A DNA stretch of 64,000 nt. Source: Streptomyces sp. NBC_01716 (GTDB taxonomy: Bacteria > Actinomycetota > Actinomycetes > Streptomycetales > Streptomycetaceae). The notes under the pieces are model-generated. The model worked only from the letters and a program-made list of their open reading frames with translations, was not told the DNA's origin and did not search any database. The stretch spans positions 5,642,001 through 5,706,000 of the forward strand of contig NZ_CP109181.1 in assembly GCF_036248275.1 (NCBI RefSeq), written 5' to 3'. Both the position numbers and the translations under genes were made by a program. Of this stretch, positions 1-8,094 are shown one piece after another. Position 1 is the stretch's first letter; every line of letters starts with the position of its first letter.

Positions 1-624
1 GTGATGGACGCCGTCCAGGGAGGCGCGCCCGGCTGGACGCCGCGCTTCGTCGACCGCAGGATCGGCGACCGCGTCTACAAGGAACTGCTGCGCTTCGTCA
101 CGGAGATGCGTGACATGCCGAGCCACCCGGCGCGCGGCGCGATCGACCGCTTCCTCAAGGACTTCGCCTCCGACCTCCAGTCGGACACGGAGACGAGGGC
201 GCGCGTCGAGCGCCTCAAGTCGGAGCTGCTGGCCCGCCCCGAGGTGCAGGACATCATCGCGTCGGCGTGGTCCTCCGTACGGGCGATGATCATCGCGGCG
301 GCTGAGGACGACCGCAGCGAACTGCGCCTGCGCGCTCGTGCCTCCCTCCTCTCGCTCGGCGCCCGCCTGGCGACGGACGAGAGGCTCCAGCGGAAGCTGG
401 AGGGCTGGGTGGAGGACGCGGCGGACTACGTCGTGACGACGTACCGGGGCGAGATCACGTCACTGATCTCCGACACCGTCGCGAGCTGGGACGGCAAGCA
501 CACGTCGAAGAAGATCGAGGCGCACATCGGTCGTGACCTGCAATTCATCCGTATCAACGGCACGGTGGTGGGTGCGCTGGCGGGCCTGCTGATCTACACG
601 GTCTCGCACGCGCTGGGCGGCTGA
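1..624 (+). CDS. DUF445 family membrane protein, C-terminal part (cut by window edge)
   Basis: This is the C-terminal part of a DUF445 protein, a family of membrane-anchored proteins of unknown function. The visible 207 residues are mostly charged amphipathic helix with many Arg/Glu pairs. They end in a single membrane segment (VVGALAGLLIYTVSHAL) right at the C terminus, as DUF445 proteins do. Full-length members are about 400 residues, so roughly half lies before the window. The GTG at the first base is only the first in-frame start-like codon in view and should not be taken as the real start. Confidence 0.75.
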   Translation: MMDAVQGGAPGWTPRFVDRRIGDRVYKELLRFVTEMRDMPSHPARGAIDRFLKDFASDLQSDTETRARVERLKSELLARPEVQDIIASAWSSVRAMIIAAAEDDRSELRLRARASLLSLGARLATDERLQRKLEGWVEDAADYVVTTYRGEITSLISDTVASWDGKHTSKKIEAHIGRDLQFIRINGTVVGALAGLLIYTVSHALGG

Positions 625-725
625 CCGATGAGTTTCCGGGCGCTGCCCGGTCAGTCGGACAGAATCGCGGCACCCACGATCACCCACGATCACACACCAC
701 ACACCGGACACCCAGGAGACCTTCG

Positions 726-1298
726 ATGCGCACACTGATCACCACCGCCTTCGTCTCGCTCGACGGCGTCGTGGAGGCCCCGGGCGGCGAGCCGGGTTAC
801 CGGAACTCGGGCTGGACCTTCAAGGACGTGGAGTTCCTCCCGGAGGCGTACGAGATCAAGGGCCGGGAGCAGGAGGAAGCCGCGGCCATGCTGCTGGGGA
901 GAACGAGTTACGAGGCGTTCAGCCCGGTCTGGCCCGGCATGGAGGACTTCGCCCGGTACAAGGTGCTGCCGAAGTACGTGGTCTCCTCCACCCTCACCGA
1001 CGACAAGCTGGTCTCGGACTGGGGCCCGACCTCGATCCTGCGGTCGCTCGACGAGGTCGCCGCGCTGAAGAAGACCGAGGGCGGCCCGATCATCGTCCAC
1101 GGCAGCGCCACCCTGAACCGGAACCTCTCGGACGCCGGCCTGATCGACCGGTACCACCTGCTGGTCTTCCCGCTCCTGCTCGGCGCGGGCAAGCGCCTGT
1201 TCAGCGACAAGGACAAGGACGCCCAGAAGCTGCGGCTGGTCGAGCACGAGGTGTACGCCAACGGCCTGCAGAAGAACGTCTTCGACGTCGTCCACTGA
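726..1298 (+). CDS. dihydrofolate reductase family protein (RibD C-terminal fold)
   Basis: The 190-residue protein belongs to the RibD_C/dihydrofolate-reductase-like family of NAD(P)H-dependent reductases. Visible signatures are the N-terminal strand TTAFVSLDGVVEAPGG, the central MLLGRTSYEAF motif, and GGPIIVHGSATL followed by PLLLGAGKRLF. The length is typical of a single-domain member, and the substrate is unknown; it is not a proven folate enzyme. The ATG follows a good ribosome-binding site, AGGAGACCTTCG. It stands alone, with a hairpin terminator directly after it. Just upstream a short direct repeat (CACCCACGAT twice) has no evident function. Confidence 0.85.
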   Translation: MRTLITTAFVSLDGVVEAPGGEPGYRNSGWTFKDVEFLPEAYEIKGREQEEAAAMLLGRTSYEAFSPVWPGMEDFARYKVLPKYVVSSTLTDDKLVSDWGPTSILRSLDEVAALKKTEGGPIIVHGSATLNRNLSDAGLIDRYHLLVFPLLLGAGKRLFSDKDKDAQKLRLVEHEVYANGLQKNVFDVVH

Positions 1299-1326
1299 GG
1301 ACGGTCCCGGGCCGGGTGCGGCTCTG

Positions 1327-1367
1327 GCTGGGTGTGTGAACCGGACCGCCCGGCCCACACACCCAGC
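1327..1367 (+). terminator. hairpin terminator after the RibD-like gene
   Basis: GCTGGGTGTGTG (1327-1338) and CACACACCCAGC (1356-1367) form a perfect 12-bp stem with a 17-nt loop, starting 28 bases after the stop codon. There is no U-run, as is common for Streptomyces terminators. Confidence 0.75.
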
Positions 1368-1460
1368 AACCATGGGGGAGTGCCCTCAAGTACGTAGCTC
1401 GGTACGAAGGTGTTCAACGCGACCCGGTAAAAGGCGAACAGGTTCGGCACCCGACAGGAT

Positions 1461-1641
1461 CTAGGGCGTGTTTGAGAAGTCCCGTCTGGCCCACGACGCC
1501 TGGCACGCGCGCTCGCTGCGTTGTCGGAGTCATCCAAGTACGTCCAGTACGAGGCTGATCCTCCGCCTTGCGATCGCACGCACCAGACGCCGTGGGCCCC
1601 GCCCGATGGGCGGACGACGCTACTTCTCAAACACGCCCTAG
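1461..1641. mobile_element. MITE-like element, 181 bp, perfect 20-bp terminal inverted repeats
   Basis: The element begins ctagggcgtgtttgagaagt (1461-1480) and ends with its exact reverse complement (1622-1641). The interior has no coding capacity and the whole is short, so it looks like a non-autonomous transposable element mobilised in trans. The outermost CTAG is itself palindromic and may be either part of the repeat or a 4-bp target duplication. Ends reading GGGCGTGTTTGAGAAGT are, in my memory, common in Streptomyces genomes, but I could not search for sibling copies. The right end provides the stop codon of the neighbouring MarR gene. Confidence 0.8.
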
Positions 1642-2147
1642 CCGTCGCCGTCCTGGCTGTCCAGCCCCTGCTCGTACGCCTCAAGGGTGTCGACAAACAT
1701 GCGCCGCTGCGCGGGCGTCAGCGGCTCCAGCGCCTTGCGCCAGGCCCCGGCCCCGCGCGCCAGCCAGCCGTCGATGGCGGGCCGGTGCTCGTCGCTGATG
1801 CTGACGATGGTGCGACGCCGGTCTCTGTCGTCCGCCTCGCGCCGCAGAATCCCCTGCCTGCTCAGCTCGCCGACCATCAGGCTCACCGTCGCCGGGGCGA
1901 CCTCCAGGCGCGTCGCGAGCGTGTTGACGGTCATCGGACCGTCGAAGAGGAGGAAGGCGAAGAGGGACAGATGGCGGGGGGCGAGGGAGAACGACTCCAG
2001 TTCCGCGGGGATCCTGATCCGCTTCACGCGCCCGACCATCCGGGGCATGAGCAGCAACAACGTACGGATCCCGTCCTCGACGCCGAGGCCTTCGGGGCCT
2101 TCGGTGCCGTTGGGCTCGTCGTCGTGCCGCCGGCTGCCGGTTGACAT
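1638..2147 (-). CDS. MarR family transcriptional regulator
   Basis: This 169-residue winged-helix regulator has the MarR pattern: SLAPRHLSLFAFLLFDGPMTVNTLATRL, then the recognition helix ATVSLMVGELSRQGILRR and the wing DDRDRRRTIVSIS. The ATG was chosen because GAGAGG sits about 9 bases before it and the family homology begins soon after; an upstream ATG at 2165 is possible. It is divergent from the DUF385-hemerythrin gene, with palindromes between them that are probably its operators. Its stop codon TAG lies inside the end of the MITE, so insertion may have altered the last residues (GLDSQDGDG). Confidence 0.88.
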   Translation of the reverse strand: MSTGSRRHDDEPNGTEGPEGLGVEDGIRTLLLLMPRMVGRVKRIRIPAELESFSLAPRHLSLFAFLLFDGPMTVNTLATRLEVAPATVSLMVGELSRQGILRREADDRDRRRTIVSISDEHRPAIDGWLARGAGAWRKALEPLTPAQRRMFVDTLEAYEQGLDSQDGDG

Positions 2148-2176
2148 CCGTACCGCCCTCTCCATAGTTTTGAGTT

Positions 2177-2202
2177 CAAAGCATCTTTGCTTGCAAAGCA
2201 AA
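2177..2202. promoter_or_regulatory. candidate MarR operator (two overlapping palindromes)
   Basis: TTTGCTTGCAAAGCAAA (2186-2202) is a perfect 7-bp inverted repeat with a 3-bp centre. CAAAGCATCTTTG (2177-2189) is a second one overlapping it. Both lie in the AT-rich gap between the divergent MarR and DUF385-hemerythrin genes, where a MarR dimer would autoregulate and repress its neighbour. The operator role is inferred. Confidence 0.65.
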
Positions 2203-2247
2203 TGTGTCTGCTGGTCGAGCGCCGAGCGTATCCGGAGAGGCCACCCC

Positions 2248-3129
2248 ATGACCGACCCCGCACAGCACAGTGAGCACAGCACCCCGCAGAGCCTCACACC
2301 TCAGGAGTTCAACCAGCTGATCATCGAGGAGTTCCGGGCCAACGGCGGCCGGGTGGGCGGCATGTTCGAGGGTGCGCCGCTCGTCCTGCTGACGACACTG
2401 GGCGCGAGGACCGGCAAGCGCCGTACGAACCCCACCGCGTACGCGCGCGACGGCGAACGGCTCCTGGTCTTCGCGTCCAACGCGGGCGGCCCGACGCATC
2501 CGGGCTGGTACTTCAACCTGCTCGCGGACAACCGGGTGACCGTCGAGATCGGTACGGAGGAGGGCGGCGTCGATACGTTCTCGGCCCGCGCCGAACCGCT
2601 CCGGGGTGAGGAGCGCGACCGCCTGTTCGCCCTCCAGGCGGCGCGGGACCCGGGCTTCGCGGCGTACCAGGCAGGCACGGACCGGGCGATCCCGGTGATC
2701 GCCCTGTACCCGCTGAGCCTGACGGACCCCGCGCGGAACCGGGCGATAGCGGAGGAGCTCGTACGGGTCCACGCCCAGCTCCGGACCGAACTGACGGTCC
2801 TGCGCACGGCCCCCGCCCTCTCTTCCCCCGCCCTCGAAGAGGAACTGCTGCTGCACTGCCTGAGCTTCTGCGAGTCGCTGAGCATGCACCACACCGCCGA
2901 GGACGGCGCGTTCTCGGCCTTCGACCGGCAATTCCCGGAGCTCGCACCGGTGTTGGAGCGCCTGCGCGCGGAACACCGCGCGGTCTCGGCGGCGCTGACG
3001 AAGCTCCGGCTGGAGCCGCCGGCCTCGCCGGAGGCTCTGCGGGAGCAGCTGGAAAGGCTGGCCGCGGACTTGGAGGAGCACTTCGCGTACGAGGAGAAGC
3101 ATCTGCTCCCGGCGCTGAACGGGCACTGA
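2248..3129 (+). CDS. DUF385/F420-dependent nitroreductase-like domain fused to a hemerythrin HHE domain
   Basis: The 293-residue protein joins two domains. Residues ~15-150 are a DUF385-type split beta-barrel (LLTTLGARTGKRRTNPTAY, HPGWYFNLLADNRVTVEI), the family of deazaflavin-dependent nitroreductases. Residues ~165-290 form a four-helix hemerythrin-like HHE domain, with candidate iron ligands in SMHHTAEDG, LRAEHRAV and LEEHFAYEEKHLLP. The start ATG follows GGAGAGG at good spacing. Divergence from a MarR regulator suggests induction by a small molecule or by redox stress. The enzymatic substrate and the role of the di-iron domain are unknown. Confidence 0.88.
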   Translation: MTDPAQHSEHSTPQSLTPQEFNQLIIEEFRANGGRVGGMFEGAPLVLLTTLGARTGKRRTNPTAYARDGERLLVFASNAGGPTHPGWYFNLLADNRVTVEIGTEEGGVDTFSARAEPLRGEERDRLFALQAARDPGFAAYQAGTDRAIPVIALYPLSLTDPARNRAIAEELVRVHAQLRTELTVLRTAPALSSPALEEELLLHCLSFCESLSMHHTAEDGAFSAFDRQFPELAPVLERLRAEHRAVSAALTKLRLEPPASPEALREQLERLAADLEEHFAYEEKHLLPALNGH

Positions 3130-3206
3130 ACGCACCCCACACCACGCAAGGCAACAACATTCGGCGAATTCGGCTACACAGAGTCACAGGCGGGCAGAAC
3201 CTGCCC

Positions 3207-4187
3207 ATGCCGAAACCCACGACAGCGAACACCGAGGCGATCGACCGCCTGGCCCGTACCCAACTGCGGCTGGCGACCACCGGCCAGCTGTCCGCCACCG
3301 GTCTGGCCCCCAGTACGACAACACGCCGCTGCGCACCGGGCGGTCCCTGGCAACGGCTGCTGCCGGGCGTGGTCCTGATACAGACAGGCAAGCCGGACAT
3401 CTGGCAACAACTGCTGGCGGCGGTCCTGTTCGCGGCCAGGGGCGCCTCCGTCATGTCGGGCCACACTGCCGCACTGACGGGCGAGGCGGTCCTGGCCATC
3501 TACGGCGTGCGCGGCGCCCGCACCGACCGCGCCGACGTCCTGGTCGGCGCGGACCGCCGGCTCCGCGACCGCTCGTACGTCCGCCTCCACACCACCCGCC
3601 GCTGGCCACCGACCCTGCGCGGCGAAGGCATCCCCTGTGTCCGCGCGGTCCGCGCAGCCGCCGACTTCGCCGCCCACGAGCCCTCACCCGACCGGATCCG
3701 CGCACTCCTGGTCAGCACCGTCCAGCGGGGCCGCTGCCACCCGGACGACCTCCGCGCCGAACTCCACGCCTCCCACGCCCTGCGCAACCCGGCGGCCCGC
3801 GCGGTGCTGGACGACCTCCGCGTCGGCATCCGCTCCATCGCCGAGGGCGAAACCCGCGACACCCTCCTCCGCGCGGGCATCCCCGACCCCCTCTGGAACC
3901 CCACACTCCGCACCCCCACGGGCACCTTCCTGGCCCGCCCGGACGCCTACTGGCCCCACGAGGGCGTGGCCCTGGAGGTCGACTCGGCGGAATACCACCT
4001 GGGCATCACGGAATACCGCGCCACCCTCCGCCGCCGCCTCCTCCTGGAATCCCACGGCGTATCGGTCCTGAGCGTCACCCCGTCCCTGGTCCGCGACCAC
4101 CCGGAAGAACTGACCACAGCGGTCCGCACCAAACTCCACCTCGCCACGACCCGCACGACCCGCCCCACGGTCATCCTCCGCCCGTGA
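3207..4187 (+). CDS. AbiEi-like / DUF559-type protein of unknown function
   Basis: This 326-residue protein has an N-terminal region resembling AbiEi-type antitoxin winged helices (TTGQLSATGL, WQRLLPGVVLI). The C-terminal region resembles DUF559/Vsr-fold nucleases: RPDAYWPHEGVALEVDSAEYH followed by a helix and VLSVTPSLVRDHPEEL. Proteins of this architecture are scattered through actinomycete genomes and usually annotated hypothetical. No AbiEii toxin partner is next to it. The gene end overlaps the convergent methyltransferase by 17 bases. Nuclease activity is not established: an acidic pair is visible, but I see no clear ExK. Confidence 0.65.
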   Translation: MPKPTTANTEAIDRLARTQLRLATTGQLSATGLAPSTTTRRCAPGGPWQRLLPGVVLIQTGKPDIWQQLLAAVLFAARGASVMSGHTAALTGEAVLAIYGVRGARTDRADVLVGADRRLRDRSYVRLHTTRRWPPTLRGEGIPCVRAVRAAADFAAHEPSPDRIRALLVSTVQRGRCHPDDLRAELHASHALRNPAARAVLDDLRVGIRSIAEGETRDTLLRAGIPDPLWNPTLRTPTGTFLARPDAYWPHEGVALEVDSAEYHLGITEYRATLRRRLLLESHGVSVLSVTPSLVRDHPEELTTAVRTKLHLATTRTTRPTVILRP

Positions 4188-4860
4188 CGCCCGCGTTGCC
4201 GACTGTGGCCCGTACGACGAGTGTCCCGATGTGACCGGGCTCCGGGGCATCCAGAATCTCCGCCTCGGCATGCGCGAACCCGCTCCTCCTGAGCAGACCG
4301 ACCCACTTTCGAGGCGTATAGCTGTACCGATAGGTAAACATCGCCCTGCCCGCGAAGCCCCCCTTGTACATCCCCTGCGGTCCGTAGGCCCCGGGGATGG
4401 CCGGGGGATGCGAGAAGACGAGAACCCCTCCCGGGTTGAGACGCTCAGCGATCAGTGGAAGCAGCCGTACCGGATCGGTGAACCAGACAGCACCGAAGAT
4501 TGAGTAAATGGCGTCGTAGGCCTGCGTACTGTCCCGAAGATGGTCGAGCACACTGGCACAGACAAACCGCGCTCCCGTATGCCCCCACCGCTCCGCGACA
4601 CGCTCGACCATGACGGGAGAGAGATCAACCCCGGTTGCCTTCATACCCTCTTGAGCGAGGAAGGCCAGCGCTCGCCCGGTGCCACAACCGATCTCAAGAG
4701 CGGACTCGGGCTCCCCCAACAGCTCAACTCCGGGCCCGTGCCCGGAGTACTGAGTCCAGCGAAAGACGGGCTCGCCGTCGAGAACGTCACCCTTGGTGCT
4801 GCTCTCGGCGTAGGTGTTCCAGAGCTCGCGTTCCACGTCCATGTCGTGCCGTGCTGACAA
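4171..4860 (-). CDS. class I SAM-dependent methyltransferase
   Basis: A Rossmann-fold methyltransferase of 229 residues. The SAM-binding motif I is ALEIGCGTGRALAFL, followed by ATGVDLSP (motif II) and the post-motif LNPGGVLVFSHPP. I chose a TTG start (LSARHDMD) because AAGGA lies 7-8 bases before it; an internal ATG six codons later has no Shine-Dalgarno. The acceptor substrate cannot be predicted. It converges with the AbiEi-like gene and overlaps its 3' end. Confidence 0.82.
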   Translation of the reverse strand: MSARHDMDVERELWNTYAESSTKGDVLDGEPVFRWTQYSGHGPGVELLGEPESALEIGCGTGRALAFLAQEGMKATGVDLSPVMVERVAERWGHTGARFVCASVLDHLRDSTQAYDAIYSIFGAVWFTDPVRLLPLIAERLNPGGVLVFSHPPAIPGAYGPQGMYKGGFAGRAMFTYRYSYTPRKWVGLLRRSGFAHAEAEILDAPEPGHIGTLVVRATVGNAGVTGGG

Positions 4861-4944
4861 CGTGATTCCTTGGATCGTCGGTTGAAGTCGTAGGACTGCG
4901 CCCGACCTCATGAGGCAAGGGCAGGCGCAGGACACTAGTAGGTG

Positions 4945-5223
4945 TCAGTGGCTGTCAGGAACCTTGTCGTCACACGGGGAGCAGTCAGCTTCGTCTTTCG
5001 CCCAGAGCTCGTCATCGACGTCGAATCCGTTGTCCTTGAGCAATTCGGCGGTACGGAGCACGAGCCCATCGCAGCGTCGCCTGACGAGCGGCGCGTGGTG
5101 CTTGTACACACCGTTGTTGTACTCGGCACAGAAAGCCCAGTACAGCGGGGTGTCGAGGATGAGCTGGTGGACTGCCACGTCGACGGTGTAGCCGACGCCC
5201 ATGTCCACCCCACGCCGTTCCAT
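4945..5223 (-). CDS. small conserved-looking hypothetical protein, probably frameshifted near its start
   Basis: I do not recognise this 92-residue protein. It is rich in aromatic residues (TPLYWAFCAEYNNGVYKHH) and ends with an acidic stretch. The plausible start with a ribosome-binding site (GGGAG, 7 bases before an ATG at 5272) is in a different frame. The present frame stays open upstream with sensible sequence (LPSLGQAVAYTITAMERRG) until a stop at about 5266. A 1-base frameshift between 5223 and 5272 would join the two. The gene lies upstream of, and divergent to, the similarly frameshifted XRE regulator, so both may be decaying together. Confidence 0.5.
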   Translation of the reverse strand: MERRGVDMGVGYTVDVAVHQLILDTPLYWAFCAEYNNGVYKHHAPLVRRRCDGLVLRTAELLKDNGFDVDDELWAKDEADCSPCDDKVPDSH

Positions 5224-5431
5224 CGCGGTGATCGTGTACGCGACGGCCTGCCCGAGTGACGGCAGTGCTCATGGTGGAACTCCCGGATCAGTGCTGTGGA
5301 GACTGACAAACTCAAGAGAACCGCGCCCAGTTGGATTGCCCCACGGCATCGATGCGGCAGTCTTGACGCACAGTCGACGCACCGGGCGTATCACCTGGGT
5401 GAACGCGGTTTCTGGCGGGGAGGGGGCCGAC

Positions 5432-6689
5432 ATGGGACTCGCGGAGCAGCGGAAGGCGCTGGGCTACAGTCAAGAGGAGTTCGCTCATGCGCTCGATGTC
5501 GACCGGACCACGGTCGGACGCTGGGAGACCGGGCGGACTACGCCGCAGCCCGCGTTACGGCCGAGGCCGGCGCAGCTTCTGCAAGTCAGCCTCGGTGAAC
5601 TCAACACCTTGGTCGGCCGGTTGGCTGGTGTTGAGCGGCCCGCACGGATGTCATCGGCAAGCGACCACTACGGCTCGGGGGACATCGACGACATGATTCG
5701 ACGCGAGTTCCTGCGAGTGATCGCCGTGACGGGGGCTCTGTCCTCGTTGCCTTCCACCGACGTCCACGCCTTGGCCGAGAGCGCTCAGCGGGGCGCCTCC
5801 GAGGACTTCGGCCGGATGAACAGCCACCTTTGGCGGGTATACCAACTCGCCCGGTCCAAGAGCTCCGTCTATCCGATCGTCCAGGACCAACTCGCCACGC
5901 TCACACAGACCCTTGAGGCTGCTTCGGAGAGCGAGGCCGGCGCGCTCTGCGGTGCTGCGGGCGACCTCTTCCAACTCGCGGGCGAGTTGGCCTTCGACAA
6001 CAGTCGCTACACGGACGCGGCGGCGTCGTACACACTCGCGGCGTCGGCCGGCAAAGAGGCACGGTCCTATGACCTCTGGGCGTGCGCGCTTGTGCGCCAC
6101 GCATACGTGGGTATGGCCGGGAAGCAGTACAAGGAAGCCGCAGGCGTGCTCTCCGCCGCCGAAAGGCTCGCCAAGAGGGGCGATGGCACCCTCTCCACTC
6201 GCTACTGGGTGGCGTCCGTCCAAGCGGAGGCCTACGCGGGTATGGGCCAACTCACGTCCTGCGAGCGCGCCTTGGACGATGCCGAAAAGGTGGCCGACCT
6301 GACCGGTGTCACCGCCTCCAGCGGCTGGCTCCGCTTTGATGGCTCGCGGCTCGCCGAGGAGCGTGGGGCGCGTTACGTGCAAACTGGGCCGACTCGACCT
6401 GGCCGAGGCCGCACTGACGGGCGCGCTGAAACAGAACGCATTGGCCGAGGGACAGTCGTTCCGCCGCCGAGGCGCTGTTCTCACCGACCTGGCCGCCATC
6501 GGCGCGAAGCGACGCGACGCGGACCAGGTGGTCACGTTCGGCCGGGAAGCACTGGCACTCGCTCGCGCCTCTTCCTCCGGCTATGTCGCCCGTAGACTCC
6601 GAGGCCTACGAGCCGAGTTCGGCCCCCTCGCGCGCGACGGCCGAGTGGTAGAGCTGGGTACCGAGATCGACGCGTTGAGTACTTCGTAG
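5432..6689 (+). pseudogene. XRE family regulator with TPR-like C-terminal region, disrupted by a 1-base frameshift
   Basis: It begins with a good ribosome-binding site (GGGGAGGGGG) and an HTH: GLAEQRKALGYSQEEFAHAL, VDRTTVGRWETG. A long helical, TPR-like region follows, as in Streptomyces XRE/TPR regulators of about 410-420 residues. The frame breaks at GTG-C-AAA (6377-6383): removing C6380 restores KLGRLDLAEAALTGALKQN and runs on to DALSTS at the 3' end. Without that correction the protein gains about 70 unrelated Arg/Gly-rich residues. Either this is a true mutation or a sequencing error. The tail of this gene was also copied to about 9.87 kb. Confidence 0.8.
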
Positions 6690-6712
6690 TAGATCTGACG
6701 AGAGGCGTGGGC

Positions 6713-7087
6713 ATGCCCCAGACCGACGGTGCGCGACTGTTCCGGGAGACCTGGATCGCCGGAGTGCGCAAGCACTTCCCGGGCGAACCGAAGGCCGGCT
6801 ATGTCACCCCCTGGGACGAAACCCCGGAGTGGGAACGCCAGGCGGCGGGCGCCGTGCATGACCAGGTCAGCCAGTTCTTGCACGTGAGCGACGGCCACGC
6901 TTCCCGGCTGTCCAGGGAACAGAAGAGCCGCTTTGTCGCGACCTGCTGGACGGCCCAAATGTACAAGCAATTCGAAAACCCCAAGCCCGGCTACGTCGCG
7001 GACTGGTCCGATCTTCCGGACTGGCAGAAGGAGACAGACGCCGACATTTTCGAGGCGATCGAGGAATCCTCTACAACCCACAAATGA
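6713..7087 (+). CDS. small Trp-rich hypothetical protein downstream of the XRE/TPR gene
   Basis: The 124-residue protein has no family I recognise. Two similar segments can be seen, GEPKAGYVTPWDETPEWERQA and NPKPGYVADWSDLPDWQKE, suggesting an internal duplication of a G-Y-V-x-x-W-x-x-x-P-x-W unit. The ATG at 6713 was chosen because AGAGG is 7 bases upstream; a GTG two codons earlier is too close. It follows the XRE gene by 23 bases and probably shares its transcript. A decayed second copy, again preceded by an XRE tail, lies at 9.94-10.15 kb, so the pair moved or duplicated as a unit. Confidence 0.6.
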   Translation: MPQTDGARLFRETWIAGVRKHFPGEPKAGYVTPWDETPEWERQAAGAVHDQVSQFLHVSDGHASRLSREQKSRFVATCWTAQMYKQFENPKPGYVADWSDLPDWQKETDADIFEAIEESSTTHK

Positions 7088-7169
7088 TTGGGGCTCAGGA
7101 ACCACGGAATCTCAATCGGAGGCCGCCTTCACCTCGGCAACGGCGCTTGTTACGGGAGAGCGCAGGCGC

Positions 7170-7382
7170 TCAGGCGCCGTCCACGGGGGACGGCGCTTCA
7201 CGCAGACGCACCGCTTGGGCGTCGTACTCATCGAGAATCTGGTGGAGTTGTTCCAACGCCTCCGGAGGGATCTCGGGTGACGCGGAATCGGCCACCAACC
7301 GGGCGGCGGATACCAGCGCGGCGAACTCGTAAACGTGAGCCGTCGCCCGCACGACACCCGGCCGGGCCCACTCAAGGCGCAT
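7170..7382 (-). CDS. short helical hypothetical protein downstream of the CMD gene
   Basis: A 70-residue, mostly helical protein (HVYEFAALVSAARLVADSA, EALEQLHQILDEYDAQAV) with no recognised domain. Its ATG is 4 bases after the stop of the CMD-family gene, with GAAGGG about 8 bases upstream, so the two are translationally linked. Function unknown. Confidence 0.6.
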   Translation of the reverse strand: MRLEWARPGVVRATAHVYEFAALVSAARLVADSASPEIPPEALEQLHQILDEYDAQAVRLREAPSPVDGA

Positions 7383-7386
7383 GGTG

Positions 7387-7779
7387 TCAGCCCTTCGATG
7401 CCATGTAGTCCTTCATCTGCCCGAGCTCCTCCGCGAATTGGTCGTAGTCCTGACGCGTGCCGTTGAGGTAGACGCTCCAGCCGACACTGTTCTTCGCGTA
7501 GTGGACAGCTTCCTGAATCTCTTCATCGGTGGCCCCGAACATCTTCGCGGCCTCCGTGTGGAAGAGCGTGCAGTAACGGCACTTCGTCTCCGAGTGCAAC
7601 GCTATCCCCATCAGTTCCTTGTACTTGTTGGGGATGAGCGTCTCACCGAGTTCGATCTTCTTGAAGATCTCCCACTCGGCATCCAGCAGGTCCTCAGGAA
7701 TCTGTGCCAGGAAGTGCGGTACGAGACCTAGCGTCTCCTTGATCTCCGATTCGACCTCGCTTCGGCTCCGGCCCGCCAT
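7387..7779 (-). CDS. carboxymuconolactone decarboxylase (CMD/AhpD-like) family protein
   Basis: The 130-residue protein carries the CMD fold signature around the redox pair CRYCTLFHTEAAKMFGATDEEIQEAV; the CxxC and the following His match the AhpD-type active site. Such proteins are usually peroxidase-linked thiol reductases or decarboxylases, and which applies here is unknown. The start ATG follows GAGGAG with 8-base spacing; a GTG three codons earlier overlaps that site. It leads a two-gene operon with the short protein downstream. Confidence 0.85.
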   Translation of the reverse strand: MAGRSRSEVESEIKETLGLVPHFLAQIPEDLLDAEWEIFKKIELGETLIPNKYKELMGIALHSETKCRYCTLFHTEAAKMFGATDEEIQEAVHYAKNSVGWSVYLNGTRQDYDQFAEELGQMKDYMASKG

Positions 7780-7896
7780 GGCGATCACTCCTCTCAGCCA
7801 AGCGAACGGATATCCTCCCTTTCCAGCCTAAATCGCGCCGCAGGCCACGGCGACCGCCGCCGTACTGCTCACCGGAAGCACCGGAGTTGACCTTGG

Positions 7897-8094
7897 TCAG
7901 GCAAGCCGGGAGGCGCGCAGCGCGCCAACGAAGTCAGCCCATGCGGCGTGGGGTATGTCGATGCGGGGCCCGCCGGCCACCTTCGAGTCGCGCACGGCGG
8001 TGGCGCCGCCCAACTCGGCAACCTCGACACACTCTCCGCCGGTGCCGTTGCTGTAGCTGCTCTTGCGCCATTGGGGGGTGGGAAGCGATGTCAT
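7897..8094 (-). CDS. DUF397 domain-containing protein
   Basis: A 65-residue DUF397 protein with the family pattern WRKSSYSNGTGGECVEVAEL, VRDSKV and a closing WADFVGAL. Such proteins are partners of XRE regulators in actinomycetes, including the WhiJ and AbaA-type developmental clusters. Its ATG overlaps the stop of the XRE gene as ATGA, indicating coupled translation. It is expected to modulate or be controlled by that regulator. Confidence 0.93.
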   Translation of the reverse strand: MTSLPTPQWRKSSYSNGTGGECVEVAELGGATAVRDSKVAGGPRIDIPHAAWADFVGALRASRLA

